Notes under the pieces: model-generated | The model's input: the letters and a program-made list of their open reading frames with translations, nothing else | What the model was told of the DNA's origin: nothing | Database searches by the model: none | Position numbers and translations under genes: made by a program | Assembly: GCF_030161235.1 (NCBI RefSeq) | Contig: NZ_BSPW01000005.1 | Location: 1 to 64,000, forward strand | Source: Vibrio zhanjiangensis | GTDB taxonomy: Bacteria > Pseudomonadota > Gammaproteobacteria > Enterobacterales > Vibrionaceae | Direction: 5' to 3' | DNA: 64,000 nt | In this document: in pieces, positions 43,948 through 52,790 of the stretch | Numbering within the stretch: the first letter of the stretch is position 1 | Layout: each line of letters opens with the position of its first letter

Positions 43948-44691
43948 ATGTTTGGTCAGTTGAAAGCATCATTAGGTATTGGGGCTGCACAAGTGGATAC
44001 GGTACTCGATAGCGTTTCGTATATACAAGGGGACACACTGCAAGGTAGTGTAAACATTCAAGGGGGTGATGTTGCCCAACAAGTTGATGCAATTAACTTG
44101 AAGCTTTGTACAGAAGTGAAAATAGAAGGGGACAGCGGTACTCGTTACCAGCCATTTGTTCTAGGTACATTGGAAGCTGTACAGCCTTTTACGATTGAGG
44201 CTGGTGCAATAAAACAAGTGCCGTTTCAATTCAAACTCGACCCAGAAACGCCAATTACAGCTCTAAAAGCACGGAAAAATCAATGTCATGTATGGCTAGA
44301 AACAAGTCTTGATATTGACTTTGCTATTGACCCTAAAGATCGAGATTTCGTTGAAATAAAGCCTCTACCTGTCGTTGCAAAGCTTATTTCAGCCATTGAA
44401 AGTTCTGGCTTTACTATGACTAAAGCGGACGTTGAAAAAGGTTACTTGAACGGTGGTAGCTTTTCATCAAAGTCTGGGTGTTATCAAGAGATTGAGTTTA
44501 TAAATAATAGCCTACTTAATAAAAAAGAAATCGAGTTGTCCTTTATCTTGGATGCTGATACCGTTCACTGTTTGGCCGAGGTAGATAGAGCCATGAGTTT
44601 TAGAGGGGATCAATACATCTCTTTCTCATTACACAAGGATGCAAATGATGCAGAAATACGCTCAGCATTAACTCAAATTTTGTCGGTCTAG
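43948..44691 (+). CDS. Spo0M-family (arrestin-like) protein
   Basis: 247 residues that match the Spo0M (sporulation-control) family. The start FGQLKASLGIGAAQVDTVLD is conserved even in non-sporulating bacteria. Beta-rich arrestin-like repeats are suggested by YIQGDTLQGSVNIQGGD and the FQFKLDPETPITALKARKNQCHVWLETSLDIDFAIDPKD region (in pieces). No signal peptide. In bacteria that do not sporulate its role is unknown; stress or membrane-remodelling links have been proposed. AGAAGGT before the ATG. Confidence 0.87.
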   Translation: MFGQLKASLGIGAAQVDTVLDSVSYIQGDTLQGSVNIQGGDVAQQVDAINLKLCTEVKIEGDSGTRYQPFVLGTLEAVQPFTIEAGAIKQVPFQFKLDPETPITALKARKNQCHVWLETSLDIDFAIDPKDRDFVEIKPLPVVAKLISAIESSGFTMTKADVEKGYLNGGSFSSKSGCYQEIEFINNSLLNKKEIELSFILDADTVHCLAEVDRAMSFRGDQYISFSLHKDANDAEIRSALTQILSV

Positions 44692-45686
44692 GGTTGTTGA
44701 GAATCTCTCTCGCTTTGTGAGCCAAAACGGTATCGATAGCCAATACCAAATGCTATATCGGTACTGTTATCTGCATTAAACATATTTTCGATTATTGTCA
44801 GCTCTATTGCTGAGCTGTCAAGCAGGTAACGATAGCCAAAGGTAAATTCAGTCGAAGGTTTAGAAAACTCATCCTCACCACTTGATACCCCCTCGTGCAC
44901 AGCAAGTTGTCCTATCAAGTGATGTCTTTCAAAAAGCTGATAGCGGTAACTGCTTCCAACCGTCCAAGTGCTCGAACGATAGGGCATATCTTTAAACACC
45001 GTTGGCGTATTTCGGAAAGTTAATGCCACAATTGCATCCAGTGAATGCTTATTCCGGCGATATCCGTAGTTGATTTGAATACCTTGCTCAAATTCAGAAG
45101 AGGCGAAAATACCGCTGTTCGTATTATTGTAATACACGGATAACCCAATCGATAAACCATGATGCTCTTTGGTGACGACTTGATACTGTAAATAACTGGT
45201 TAGTGCATGGCTAAGACTTTCACCACGGAAATTTTCGAGATCAATACCATATTCTGGGATATCAATAATAAATCGGTTTTTGGCTACATCCTCTCGTCCA
45301 TTCTGGTCGATATTGAACCAGTCATGAAATGAGATAGTGAGTTGGTCTAAATGGTTGTTACCAGCATAGTTCCACCGATAGTTTAATTCGAGTTGCCAGT
45401 CTTGGTGCAATTGCCATCGACTCCCCACGGCTATTTGGTTTTGATAGTAATCAAGCTCATAATCTGGGGTAACCGCCCAGATACTAGAAATGGTTCCTGT
45501 TCCAAACGCTTCTAACTGGTTTTCATCCATTGAGAAACCAGAACGAAGTTGCGGTGATAAACTGTTGGTATGAAAGGGTGATTGGGTGTAACTTTGTGCC
45601 GGCCCATAATCGTTAAGCTTCGCGGCACACACCAAAAATGTAGGTAATGCAAAAATAAAAAAGCAAAGTGTTTTTATGCCATTCAT
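44688..45686 (-). CDS. DUF3187 outer-membrane beta-barrel protein
   Basis: 332 residues with a signal peptide (KTLCFFIFALPTFLVCA). The body is a run of amphipathic beta strands rich in Tyr, Trp and Gly, such as WQLELNYRWNYAGN, GLSIGLSVYYNN and HSLDAIVALTF. It ends with IAFGIGYRYRFGS, near the C-terminal aromatic signature of barrels. It fits DUF3187. The last four bases overlap the convergent Spo0M gene. Function unknown. Confidence 0.83.
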   Translation of the reverse strand: MNGIKTLCFFIFALPTFLVCAAKLNDYGPAQSYTQSPFHTNSLSPQLRSGFSMDENQLEAFGTGTISSIWAVTPDYELDYYQNQIAVGSRWQLHQDWQLELNYRWNYAGNNHLDQLTISFHDWFNIDQNGREDVAKNRFIIDIPEYGIDLENFRGESLSHALTSYLQYQVVTKEHHGLSIGLSVYYNNTNSGIFASSEFEQGIQINYGYRRNKHSLDAIVALTFRNTPTVFKDMPYRSSTWTVGSSYRYQLFERHHLIGQLAVHEGVSSGEDEFSKPSTEFTFGYRYLLDSSAIELTIIENMFNADNSTDIAFGIGYRYRFGSQSERDSQQP

Positions 45687-45785
45687 AGTGCCTATTCTAA
45701 TTCTTATAATACTGATATAAGGTTAGTTTAGGTTTCCAGTGTTTTCCTTCTTGGGTTTCTTGTCATTAACCAGTAAGGTTCCAAA

Positions 45786-45815
45786 ATCTCCAAATATGAG
45801 CAAAATTTTGGAGAT
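45786..45815 (-). terminator. Rho-independent terminator after the ASCH gene
   Basis: On the minus strand, ATCTCCAAA pairs with TTTGGAGAT and is followed by TTTGG. It lies 18 bases past the ASCH gene stop. Confidence 0.65.
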
Positions 45816-45832
45816 GTGGAAAAGTAAACATC

Positions 45833-46300
45833 TTATAAAGGATAGACTTTTTCAAAGTGCTCTAACACGAGTTCTGAATCCAAATTAAATGTCGCACCGA
45901 CTTCATTGGCATAGTTGGTGAAAAATTTTATATGCGCATCGCGCCACCATTGGTAACTTAAGTCGCCTTCTCCTTCCAAACGGGCAAATTCTTCGGTCAC
46001 TTTATTGAATGGACAAATGCACACCTTGTTGAGCCTGATAATACATACTGGCTCTTGATTCCAATTTAGGACGACACTTAACCGGCCCACTTCGGGCAGA
46101 GGTTCGTTTTCGATGTCATAAGCCTCTTTGAGACTGCAAGAGGCTTGTTTTATGCCTTGGTTTATAAGCTTGGCACATCGATTCGCATTAAATTCATCGC
46201 TGCAAAAATGTTCAGCAATTGGGTTTGTGATGTCCTGACGTTGCTCCAAAGGTAAAGAGTCTAGGTATTGATTCAAAAATGCGAGTTGTGGTGGTGTCAT
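45833..46300 (-). CDS. ASCH-domain protein
   Basis: 155 residues, no signal peptide. The ASCH signature can be read through the chain: LPEVGRLSVVLNWNQEPVCIIRLNKVCICPFNKVTEEFA (in pieces: PEVGRLSVVL, PVCIIR, PFNKVTEEFA) and EGDLSYQWWRDAHIKFF. ASCH domains resemble PUA domains and bind RNA or modified nucleotides; some act as amidohydrolases (N4-acetylcytidine amidohydrolase YqfB). It lies 45 bases downstream of an exported RelA/SpoT-like gene, with a hairpin between them. Confidence 0.8.
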   Translation of the reverse strand: MTPPQLAFLNQYLDSLPLEQRQDITNPIAEHFCSDEFNANRCAKLINQGIKQASCSLKEAYDIENEPLPEVGRLSVVLNWNQEPVCIIRLNKVCICPFNKVTEEFARLEGEGDLSYQWWRDAHIKFFTNYANEVGATFNLDSELVLEHFEKVYPL

Positions 46301-46314
46301 ATCTTTTTCCTTAT

Positions 46315-46335
46315 CTCCAGCCTCTGGGGCTGGAG
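46315..46335 (-). terminator. Hairpin between the RSH-like and ASCH genes
   Basis: CTCCAGCC-TCTGG-GGCTGGAG, an eight-base perfect stem in the 45-base gap. It may act as partial terminator or an RNA-processing element that sets the ratio of the two products. Confidence 0.5.
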
Positions 46336-46345
46336 AACGATGAAG

Positions 46346-47119
46346 TTAGGCTGCACTTAGATGTGTCGTGATGTATGGCTGCCATGCGTCTTGATAGAGT
46401 GCTTTTGATTCCATACGCATAGAACGAACTTGAGCCAATTCAAACTCGCTTAGGCTGCGACGTTGCGCTGCTGCTTGACGTTCAATAGTTTGGATTCGTT
46501 CATATAAGTCATGCTCGGGACCATTTTTTACATCAGCAATGGCTTTAAGATGTAGCTGTACCTCTGCCACTAAATTGGTTTTAGGTAGCTGCACAAGCAG
46601 ATTGAGATCGCGATAGCCTGAAGCCGTTGGTTTTTTAAAGCGGTTTTTTACTTTGACTATGGTTGTTTCGCGATTAAGTACTTCATAAATAGACATTAAG
46701 CCTTCGATATCGTTTGCTACCAGTGTCGCTCTGGCAAGGTCTGTTATCCGCTCCACTTGACCATCAAGCTCATGAGCTATTTTTTCACTTGCGCGTTGAG
46801 AAGATTTTATACCTGAAAAATACGCTTGAGTTGATGTCAGCATAGCCGTACTTTTGCAGATCAATTCAAGCTCTGCTTGAGCTTGGTGGGCTTTGCTATA
46901 AAGCACATCGAAATCAGAATAGGGTTGGATGGGATTGGCTGAGGTTGTTTGAACACTATATAAACCACTGAGATTATGTTTGAACGCTTTAGAGCAAACT
47001 TGATTTTGGTCTGTAGGGCAGTTTCCTTCGCCATTGGGTGACGTTTGTATCGCAGCGAAAGCGGGCGCGCGGCCGAGCAGCAAAAGCATAAGTGCAGTGG
47101 TTCGCAAAAATAAGCTCAT
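46346..47119 (-). CDS. Exported RelA/SpoT-synthetase-like protein
   Basis: 257 residues with a classical signal peptide (SLFLRTTALMLLLLGRAPAFA, cleavage near 22). The mature part has the second half of the RSH synthetase fold: K105 and R109/K113 near the first motif, DLARATLV (127-134), VKVKNRFKKPTASGYRDLNL (155-174) and AEVQLHLKAI (185-194), the strand with the conserved catalytic Glu186. The HD hydrolase domain of long RSH enzymes is absent. RSH relatives outside the cytoplasm are rare; T6SS effector Tas1 uses the same fold to make (p)ppApp. Could be a secreted toxin or effector, or a catalytically dead relative. No immunity protein recognised. Confidence 0.7.
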   Translation of the reverse strand: MSLFLRTTALMLLLLGRAPAFAAIQTSPNGEGNCPTDQNQVCSKAFKHNLSGLYSVQTTSANPIQPYSDFDVLYSKAHQAQAELELICKSTAMLTSTQAYFSGIKSSQRASEKIAHELDGQVERITDLARATLVANDIEGLMSIYEVLNRETTIVKVKNRFKKPTASGYRDLNLLVQLPKTNLVAEVQLHLKAIADVKNGPEHDLYERIQTIERQAAAQRRSLSEFELAQVRSMRMESKALYQDAWQPYITTHLSAA

Positions 47120-47433
47120 TTACTCTCCTTAGATTTATCGCTTCTTGGGATTTAAAGGGTGGGGTAAAAGCTCAGTCACCAAGAAGTACTTATCTCATCT
47201 CTTTACATGTGGTGGGATTGAAACAAAAACAACCTATACAAAAAGATCAATGCCATTATTTGAAGTAAATCTCATTAAATATGATTTACTTACACACATG
47301 TTTCTTATTCACTAGCGACAATTATAAGCTTCTAACCTGAACCTAATCTGAACGAATTTTGCAGCTAAAGAGATACCACTCAATCAGCGATTCAGATACG
47401 CTAGAGATCTCCAAAATGAAAAAGAGTAACAAG
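47120..47433. other. Divergent intergenic region
   Basis: 314 bases between the RSH-like (-) and tpm (+) genes. It is AT-rich and contains promoters for both, but no clear operator. An in-frame upstream extension of tpm to 47359 is thought not to be translated. Confidence 0.4.
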
Positions 47434-48081
47434 ATGAAAGATCCCGAGTTTTGGCATAGTCGCTGGGCGGCAAATAAAATTGGTTTTCACCTTGATGATG
47501 TCAATCCATTACTGATAGAGTTTTGGTCTGAGACCAATCCCGATCGCGAAGATAAGGTCTTTGTTCCCTTATGTGGGAAAACTGAGGACCTGATTTGGCT
47601 TGCATCAAAGCATGAACATGTACAAGGCGTTGAATTAAGTGAGATTGCCGTTCGCTCTTTTTTTGCCGAGCACTTTTACACTCCTATGGTGACTTCGGTA
47701 ACGGGTCAACATGACTTGCACCAGTTTGATGAGATATCCATTTATACTGGGGATATTTTTACCGCACCTTTGGAGTCTGTCGATTTAGTTTATGATCGGG
47801 CGGCTTTGGTGGCATTGCCTGAGCCCATGAGGTGTGATTATGCACGACGAATCAAAGAGTTACTAAATTCTGGAGGGCGCATTTTGCTTATCACTACAGA
47901 ATATCACCAAGAAGAGATGGCTGGTCCTCCGTTTTCGGTAACAGAAAACGAAGTCAATAGGCTGTTCCCTGAATATAAAATATCGAAGCTACATCGTGAT
48001 GAGGCTGATCAATCTCATCCTCGAGTTATAAAATATGGCCTCTCTAAGTTTGCAGAAGAAGTCTATTTGCTAGAAAGTTAA
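47434..48081 (+). CDS. tpm: Thiopurine S-methyltransferase family protein
   Basis: About 215 residues. SAM-dependent methyltransferase of the TPMT family, known in bacteria to methylate selenium, tellurium and thiopurine compounds. It starts with the typical [26 protein letters not shown], then [32 protein letters not shown] (in pieces: [23 protein letters not shown]), the SAM-binding core. The open frame runs from 47359, with ATGs at 47416 and 47434; the family start is at 47434. Confidence 0.92.
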   Translation: MKDPEFWHSRWAANKIGFHLDDVNPLLIEFWSETNPDREDKVFVPLCGKTEDLIWLASKHEHVQGVELSEIAVRSFFAEHFYTPMVTSVTGQHDLHQFDEISIYTGDIFTAPLESVDLVYDRAALVALPEPMRCDYARRIKELLNSGGRILLITTEYHQEEMAGPPFSVTENEVNRLFPEYKISKLHRDEADQSHPRVIKYGLSKFAEEVYLLES

Positions 48082-48406
48082 CGATTACAACTTAATTTAT
48101 GTGGGTCACTGAATATAGTGACCCATTTTGGGATTGATGATGTATAAAGTTAAGGATAGCCAATAATGAATAGAATGGCATTTCTTTATCAAGAATTAAT
48201 GAATTGTTATGCAGTATAATTCAAAATTATTAATTCATATATAATTAATGTTGTTATTTATTCTAGCTAAGTACAATCATATCTAATTATAATGTTGTAA
48301 TAAAATCACTTTGTTTGGATGTGATCTGCAATGTTAAATAATTGTTGCTAGATTTGTTTTTGTCATTATATTCGATACTGTATAGTCAGTTGTATAAGAG
48401 TAAATT
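48082..48406. other. 325-base AT-rich gap upstream of the leukocidin-like toxin
   Basis: The left end holds the terminator of tpm. From about 48160 to 48400 it is very AT-rich with no ORF. It must hold the toxin promoter. No specific site recognised. Confidence 0.4.
48102..48132 (+). terminator. Rho-independent terminator after tpm
   Basis: TGGGTCACT-GAATAT-AGTGACCCA followed by TTTTGGG. Nine-base perfect stem, 20 bases past the tpm stop. Confidence 0.8.
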
Positions 48407-50179
48407 ATGACAAAAAATTATCTTAATCGGCTTATTGGTCTTTTTTCTGTATTATTATTTACCAACCAAGCAAATGCAGATCTCAATCATACTCTCCTTG
48501 ATATTGATAGGTGCACATTGTTTGGTTATGAAAAACAATATCCTGACAAATGTAATTATTATTTCTTGGACTTGGCAAGCATTTCCATTCATGAAAGACA
48601 AGCATTTACCAGCACTATTTTAGGCATTGGATTTAGTTCTCCTTACACACTTATCACAAGTCCTAAAGATATCAAAGCTCGTCAAATATATATAATGGAA
48701 GAAAAAGAGTTAGATTATATCTCGAGCATTATTTATGCAATACCTCAGAAGACGTCAAAGATCCAAAGATCCACTGCCAATGTTAGTAATTCTCAAGTCA
48801 TTGAGTTTGCTTTCCATAGAAGGTTTCCTATCGGTAGACAAGAAAAGGGAAATACAAACCTAAAGTTTAAGGTTAGATATTATCGAAAGTCACCTTATTT
48901 TTATAAGTTTGGTGATAAAGATAAGTTCGTAGAAATTACCTTAGATGAAGGCGCAGGCGTAAATATGGGTGACGAAGAAGACATTTATGCATCTTGGAAA
49001 TATAATATCCACACTAGCTATGTTTATCGGGAGTATATAGACTCAACTAGCATAGATATAAAAGTTAATGAGAGTGATCGTCTTGATAATGGTGATATTT
49101 ACCTAAACGATCTCGAGCCTAGGATGCAGGACCAAACAGACACTAGGATTGAGAAAGAGACCACCTCTTCCATTAAGCTAGGCCTGGGGCTTGCTCCAAA
49201 ACTTCCCATTCAAGATATTGAATATCAGTTAACCAATAAGTACAGCATAAATAGTAGTAAGCAATTTGGATTAAAAACTCATGCATACAGAGATGGGTAT
49301 CAGCTTAACTATCTCAATAACACTTATGGATCTCATTTAGAGCCAGAAGAAGGTTTTTGCAGTTTGGGTACAGCAGACGGCTGGTGTTGGGACTGGGCTA
49401 ACTCAAAAGACTTTCCGTGGGACTTTAGCAAGCTAAGAGATAGAAATCCACTCTCGTTGCAGGGTCTTAGACCCGATTTTGTTGCCAAAATAGCAGCAAA
49501 GCCTCAGGTGAGTGGCTTTTCAACAATAAGTATTCGTTCACAAGTAAATACCTTGGCCCTATTTGGACAAAATCGAATGTTCTTAGGCAGAAGATACATC
49601 ATCTCCAACAAGCTCTTTTCATCTGGTCCGAATCCTAATTGGCGAGAAGACCGAAATTACGAGAAACGAGCTTATACCGATGAGTTTTCTATTTTGGTTG
49701 ATTGGGATAGCCCGTGGTTTTTGGGTAGTGACGCTGTAACAATAAAATCGGTCTATTTGAGCCAAAATGACGCAATGTGTTTGACAGCTGAATCCAACTA
49801 CCAACTGTCATTCAAAAAGTGTGTAGAGGGGAGTAAATCCCAAGCTTTCGTCTACGATCAAGAAAAGCGTTATCGCAGTGTAGCAAATTTGGACCTATGT
49901 TTAGATACTGCAGGTGACCAATTGAGACTTAGTGATCAATGCAGTGATGACTACGCACCTAATACGCAAGTTTGGTACTGGGAAGAGCCAAATCGTTTTA
50001 CAAATGATGTGTTACTGACCATTAACTCAGATCAATCAATAAATTTAATCGATGCTTCTTCTGGGTTACCGAAGGTTATCAAAGTAAACTACGATGACCC
50101 CAAACCAAATGGAACGCAGTTTACCAGTCGCTTTGCAGACTTTGGTACTGCCACCTGCTTGTGCAGTAGTAATGAATGA
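48407..50179 (+). CDS. Leukocidin/hemolysin-family pore-forming toxin with ricin-type lectin domain
   Basis: 590 residues. Signal peptide about 1-24 (LIGLFSVLLFTNQANA). Residues about 85-425 match the leukocidin fold: RQEKGNTNLKFKVRYYRKSPYFY, then a Thr/Ser-rich hairpin (residues about 195-255) for the stem, and GLRPDFVAKIAAKPQVSGFSTISIRSQVNTLALF near 360-395. This last part fits the leukocidin strand where F-x-P-S-F is followed by a membrane-binding loop. The C-terminal 120 residues form a ricin-B beta-trefoil (SQAFVYDQ and TQVWYWEE in place of QxW). The order resembles V. cholerae cytolysin and VVH. Probably secreted. Exact target cell unknown. Confidence 0.75.
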   Translation: MTKNYLNRLIGLFSVLLFTNQANADLNHTLLDIDRCTLFGYEKQYPDKCNYYFLDLASISIHERQAFTSTILGIGFSSPYTLITSPKDIKARQIYIMEEKELDYISSIIYAIPQKTSKIQRSTANVSNSQVIEFAFHRRFPIGRQEKGNTNLKFKVRYYRKSPYFYKFGDKDKFVEITLDEGAGVNMGDEEDIYASWKYNIHTSYVYREYIDSTSIDIKVNESDRLDNGDIYLNDLEPRMQDQTDTRIEKETTSSIKLGLGLAPKLPIQDIEYQLTNKYSINSSKQFGLKTHAYRDGYQLNYLNNTYGSHLEPEEGFCSLGTADGWCWDWANSKDFPWDFSKLRDRNPLSLQGLRPDFVAKIAAKPQVSGFSTISIRSQVNTLALFGQNRMFLGRRYIISNKLFSSGPNPNWREDRNYEKRAYTDEFSILVDWDSPWFLGSDAVTIKSVYLSQNDAMCLTAESNYQLSFKKCVEGSKSQAFVYDQEKRYRSVANLDLCLDTAGDQLRLSDQCSDDYAPNTQVWYWEEPNRFTNDVLLTINSDQSINLIDASSGLPKVIKVNYDDPKPNGTQFTSRFADFGTATCLCSSNE

Positions 50180-50214
50180 TGTACTTTGGAAGATATCTTG
50201 ATAGCATCACGTTT

Positions 50215-50250
50215 AGCTCAGCAGAAGAGGCATTTGCTGAGCTTTTATCT
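50215..50250 (+). terminator. Terminator after the leukocidin-like gene
   Basis: AGCTCAGCA pairs with TGCTGAGCT around an 11-base loop, followed by TTTATCT. Located 36 bases after the stop codon. Confidence 0.7.
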
Positions 50251-50410
50251 CTGGTAAACATGCACTATTTAGACACTCAAAAACGAGTGCGAATCTCTCT
50301 TTTGACATCTGCTTCAAAGCAACGAGGATAACTTTCCAGTGAGCTAAATAAATTGAGTTTATAATTTAAATTACATTTATGTCATTATTGTTGATTGGCG
50401 ACGTGATTAG

Positions 50411-51613
50411 ATGAAATTTGATCCTGATAACTCGATTAAGATTCCTATAACTACGCTCACTGTTGGGATGTTTGTGACGGCCATTGAAGACAGTGAACGG
50501 GTTCATCTTGCACATGCTGGTAGGGTGTCTTCTAGCAAAGCGATTAAGCAGTTGCAAAGCAATGGAATTAAATTTGCTTGGGTAGATCAGAGCCTTTCGA
50601 CTAAAGGCAGCGTGTTTAAGCCGGTTGTCGATAATGCATCGGATACGATCACTCAACTATCGACAGCAGCAAAACGTCAGCTACCCAATCGAAAAGTTCG
50701 TCAATCGACAGCCGTGAAGATAATTCGTGATGCTCGCGAATTGGCAAATAAATTGCTAAATGAAACCTTTGACAATACCTCTCTTATTATTCCCGATTTA
50801 GAGCGGTGGGCTGAAGATCTTATTACTGAAGCTTTGGATGATACAGATGCTCTTCACTGTGTCTCTGCTTTGCGAAACAAAGATGAATATTTGCTCGAAC
50901 ATTCGGTCAATGTGGCAACGTTGCTCGTCACATTTGGCAAATTCATTGGTTTGTCGAGTGAGATGCTAAAGCAAATGGCAATAGGGGGTATCATTCATGA
51001 TGTTGGCAAAATTAAAGTGGATAACAAGGTGTTACAAAAGCAAGGTAAACTTACGCCTGAAGAGTTTGAGCATATGAAGTTACACCAAGTTTACGCAGAA
51101 CAAATCATTTCCGAGGTGTCTGGTATCAGTCAAGTTAGCCGAGATGTGTGCCTGATGCATCATGAGAAACTTGATGGCAATGGGTACCCTAATGGCCTAA
51201 AAGGAGATGAGATTCCTCTACATGGTCGCATGAGTTGTATTGTTGATATATATGATGCGCTGACTGCAGATCGTTGTTACAAGGAAGGGATGAGCTCTGC
51301 TGATGCATTTAAAGTTCTTCTTACACTGACACCTTTTCATCTTGATAAAGACTTAGTCTATAAATTTATTAATTGTGTAGGTGTATATCCAGTTGGCGCG
51401 ATTGTTGAGTTGAATGATGGTAGAATCGGTATCGTTTGGACGTCAAATGTGAATGAGCCGCTTAAACCGGAAGTTAAGTGCTTTTACTCGCGTAAATATA
51501 AACGGTTCATGGATGTAAAGTTTGTTGACCTAAAGGACAAGCGCTACACGATTGATAAGGCCATAGCGCCATGTGACTTGGAAATTGATCCTACGCCATT
51601 TTTTGATATTTAA
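50411..51613 (+). CDS. HD-GYP cyclic-di-GMP phosphodiesterase
   Basis: 400 residues. The N-terminal DUF3391 domain (about 1-135; IKIPITTLTVGMFVTAIEDS) is followed by an HD-GYP domain (about 140-330). The metal sites are intact: EHSVNVATLL, IGGIIHDVGKIKVDNKVL, HHEKLDGNGYPNGLKGDEIP. The last carries the GYP signature. It should hydrolyse c-di-GMP in the cytoplasm. The remaining 70 residues are a beta-rich tail. No transmembrane segment. Opposite activity to the GGDEF protein at the end of the window. Confidence 0.93.
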   Translation: MKFDPDNSIKIPITTLTVGMFVTAIEDSERVHLAHAGRVSSSKAIKQLQSNGIKFAWVDQSLSTKGSVFKPVVDNASDTITQLSTAAKRQLPNRKVRQSTAVKIIRDARELANKLLNETFDNTSLIIPDLERWAEDLITEALDDTDALHCVSALRNKDEYLLEHSVNVATLLVTFGKFIGLSSEMLKQMAIGGIIHDVGKIKVDNKVLQKQGKLTPEEFEHMKLHQVYAEQIISEVSGISQVSRDVCLMHHEKLDGNGYPNGLKGDEIPLHGRMSCIVDIYDALTADRCYKEGMSSADAFKVLLTLTPFHLDKDLVYKFINCVGVYPVGAIVELNDGRIGIVWTSNVNEPLKPEVKCFYSRKYKRFMDVKFVDLKDKRYTIDKAIAPCDLEIDPTPFFDI

Positions 51614-51619
51614 CTCGAA

Positions 51620-51638
51620 AGGTGCCCTAAAGGCACCT
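51620..51638. terminator. Hairpin between HD-GYP and cdd
   Basis: AGGTGCC-CTAAA-GGCACCT, seven-base perfect stem between convergent genes. No T-tract. Confidence 0.5.
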
Positions 51639-51656
51639 ATGAGATGGACAAACATA

Positions 51657-52544
51657 TCAAATAGCTAAATAGGTGAGAGGAATGTCGGGGTTAATCGCTT
51701 CTAATGTTGATTGGGTCGTTTCTAAGTGACTACAGCTACCTTCAAGCATTTCTACCAATGTTGCGGATTCTATTTGCTCAAAAGAATGCCCAGCGAGAAG
51801 AATCTGACTCAGTGCCACTTGTAGTGGTGGCAAGCTGGGATTAAATGCAGCGTTTTCAGCATAAGAGCCCTGATAGATTTTACCGCTTTTCATCTTAATG
51901 CAGACACCACTGTAGTTTTTGGTATAGGGCGCATAACTTTTATTCAGAGCACTGAGTGCTAGGGTGATCATCTCATCTTTTTCTTCGGAGACATTACCGT
52001 GATCAATAGGTGCCATTAGACCCGATTTGATGCCAAGATCCGAAGGACCAAAAGAGTCAGGAAGGTAACTTTGAAGTGATCGTTTGCCTATGCTGGGGAG
52101 CTGGACTAAGAGTTGTTCTGCCGTTGCCAATTCATTCATAAACTGGCGGCAATGACCACAAGGACTGAAATTGATGGTGATGTCAACAATGCCTTGCTCA
52201 CCTTTCATCCATGCATGACTTATTGCAGATTGCTCGGCATGTACAGTCTGACCAAGCTGGGTGCCAGCAATTTCCATGTTTGCTCCAAAATAAAGCTTTC
52301 CTGATAGTCCTTCGGCTATAGCACCAACATAAAAATTTGAAATACTCGCATGAGCATAGGCTGCTGCAAATGGAAGTAGGGCAACTTTAAGTTCACTATC
52401 GTTCAGGCCAGATATTTGTAATAGCTTGGAATATTGGTCTTTTGATAATGTGGCACCAAAGTCATCGGCAAGTACGAGAGGAGATAGAAAGCCTGCAATA
52501 TTGGTAGGAGCTTCAGCGAGTGCATGCTCGAGGCGGTTTCTCAT
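51657..52544 (-). CDS. cdd: Cytidine deaminase
   Basis: Deaminates cytidine and deoxycytidine to uridine. 295 residues, the long enteric type of dimeric enzyme with an additional C-terminal domain. The zinc site is [18 protein letters not shown] (H-A-E) and [16 protein letters not shown] (PCGHC). The start at 52544 has AAGGA seven bases upstream; the frame opens at 52601. Upstream lies a CRP-like site. The gene follows lrgA-lrgB on the same strand, as in the E. coli yohJ-yohK-cdd order. Confidence 0.94.
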   Translation of the reverse strand: MRNRLEHALAEAPTNIAGFLSPLVLADDFGATLSKDQYSKLLQISGLNDSELKVALLPFAAAYAHASISNFYVGAIAEGLSGKLYFGANMEIAGTQLGQTVHAEQSAISHAWMKGEQGIVDITINFSPCGHCRQFMNELATAEQLLVQLPSIGKRSLQSYLPDSFGPSDLGIKSGLMAPIDHGNVSEEKDEMITLALSALNKSYAPYTKNYSGVCIKMKSGKIYQGSYAENAAFNPSLPPLQVALSQILLAGHSFEQIESATLVEMLEGSCSHLETTQSTLEAINPDIPLTYLAI

Positions 52545-52651
52545 AATGAATCCTTGTTTTAACATTATTGAGCATCTACAAGCCGAAATGTTACGTATCA
52601 TCTTAACGGAGTCAGATGCGGCAGTTTATTTTATGTGACATTGGAAAAAAT

Positions 52652-52671
52652 ACAGTGATCTAAATCACTAT
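52652..52671 (-). promoter_or_regulatory. CRP-like binding site upstream of cdd
   Basis: AGTGA-TCTAAA-TCACT matches the CRP consensus core (TGTGA-N6-TCACA) with both GTGA and TCAC halves conserved. It is about 110 bases before cdd. cdd is known to be under CRP/CytR control in enteric bacteria. Confidence 0.6.
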
Positions 52672-52790
52672 TATTGGTGTAACAAAAATGTATATTTCAT
52701 GGTATGGGTGACTTCACACATGTTATCGATTGCATATCTATAAAGAGTGAACTCTACCTAATTATTAAAACTTATTTGTTTGGTGTCTCG

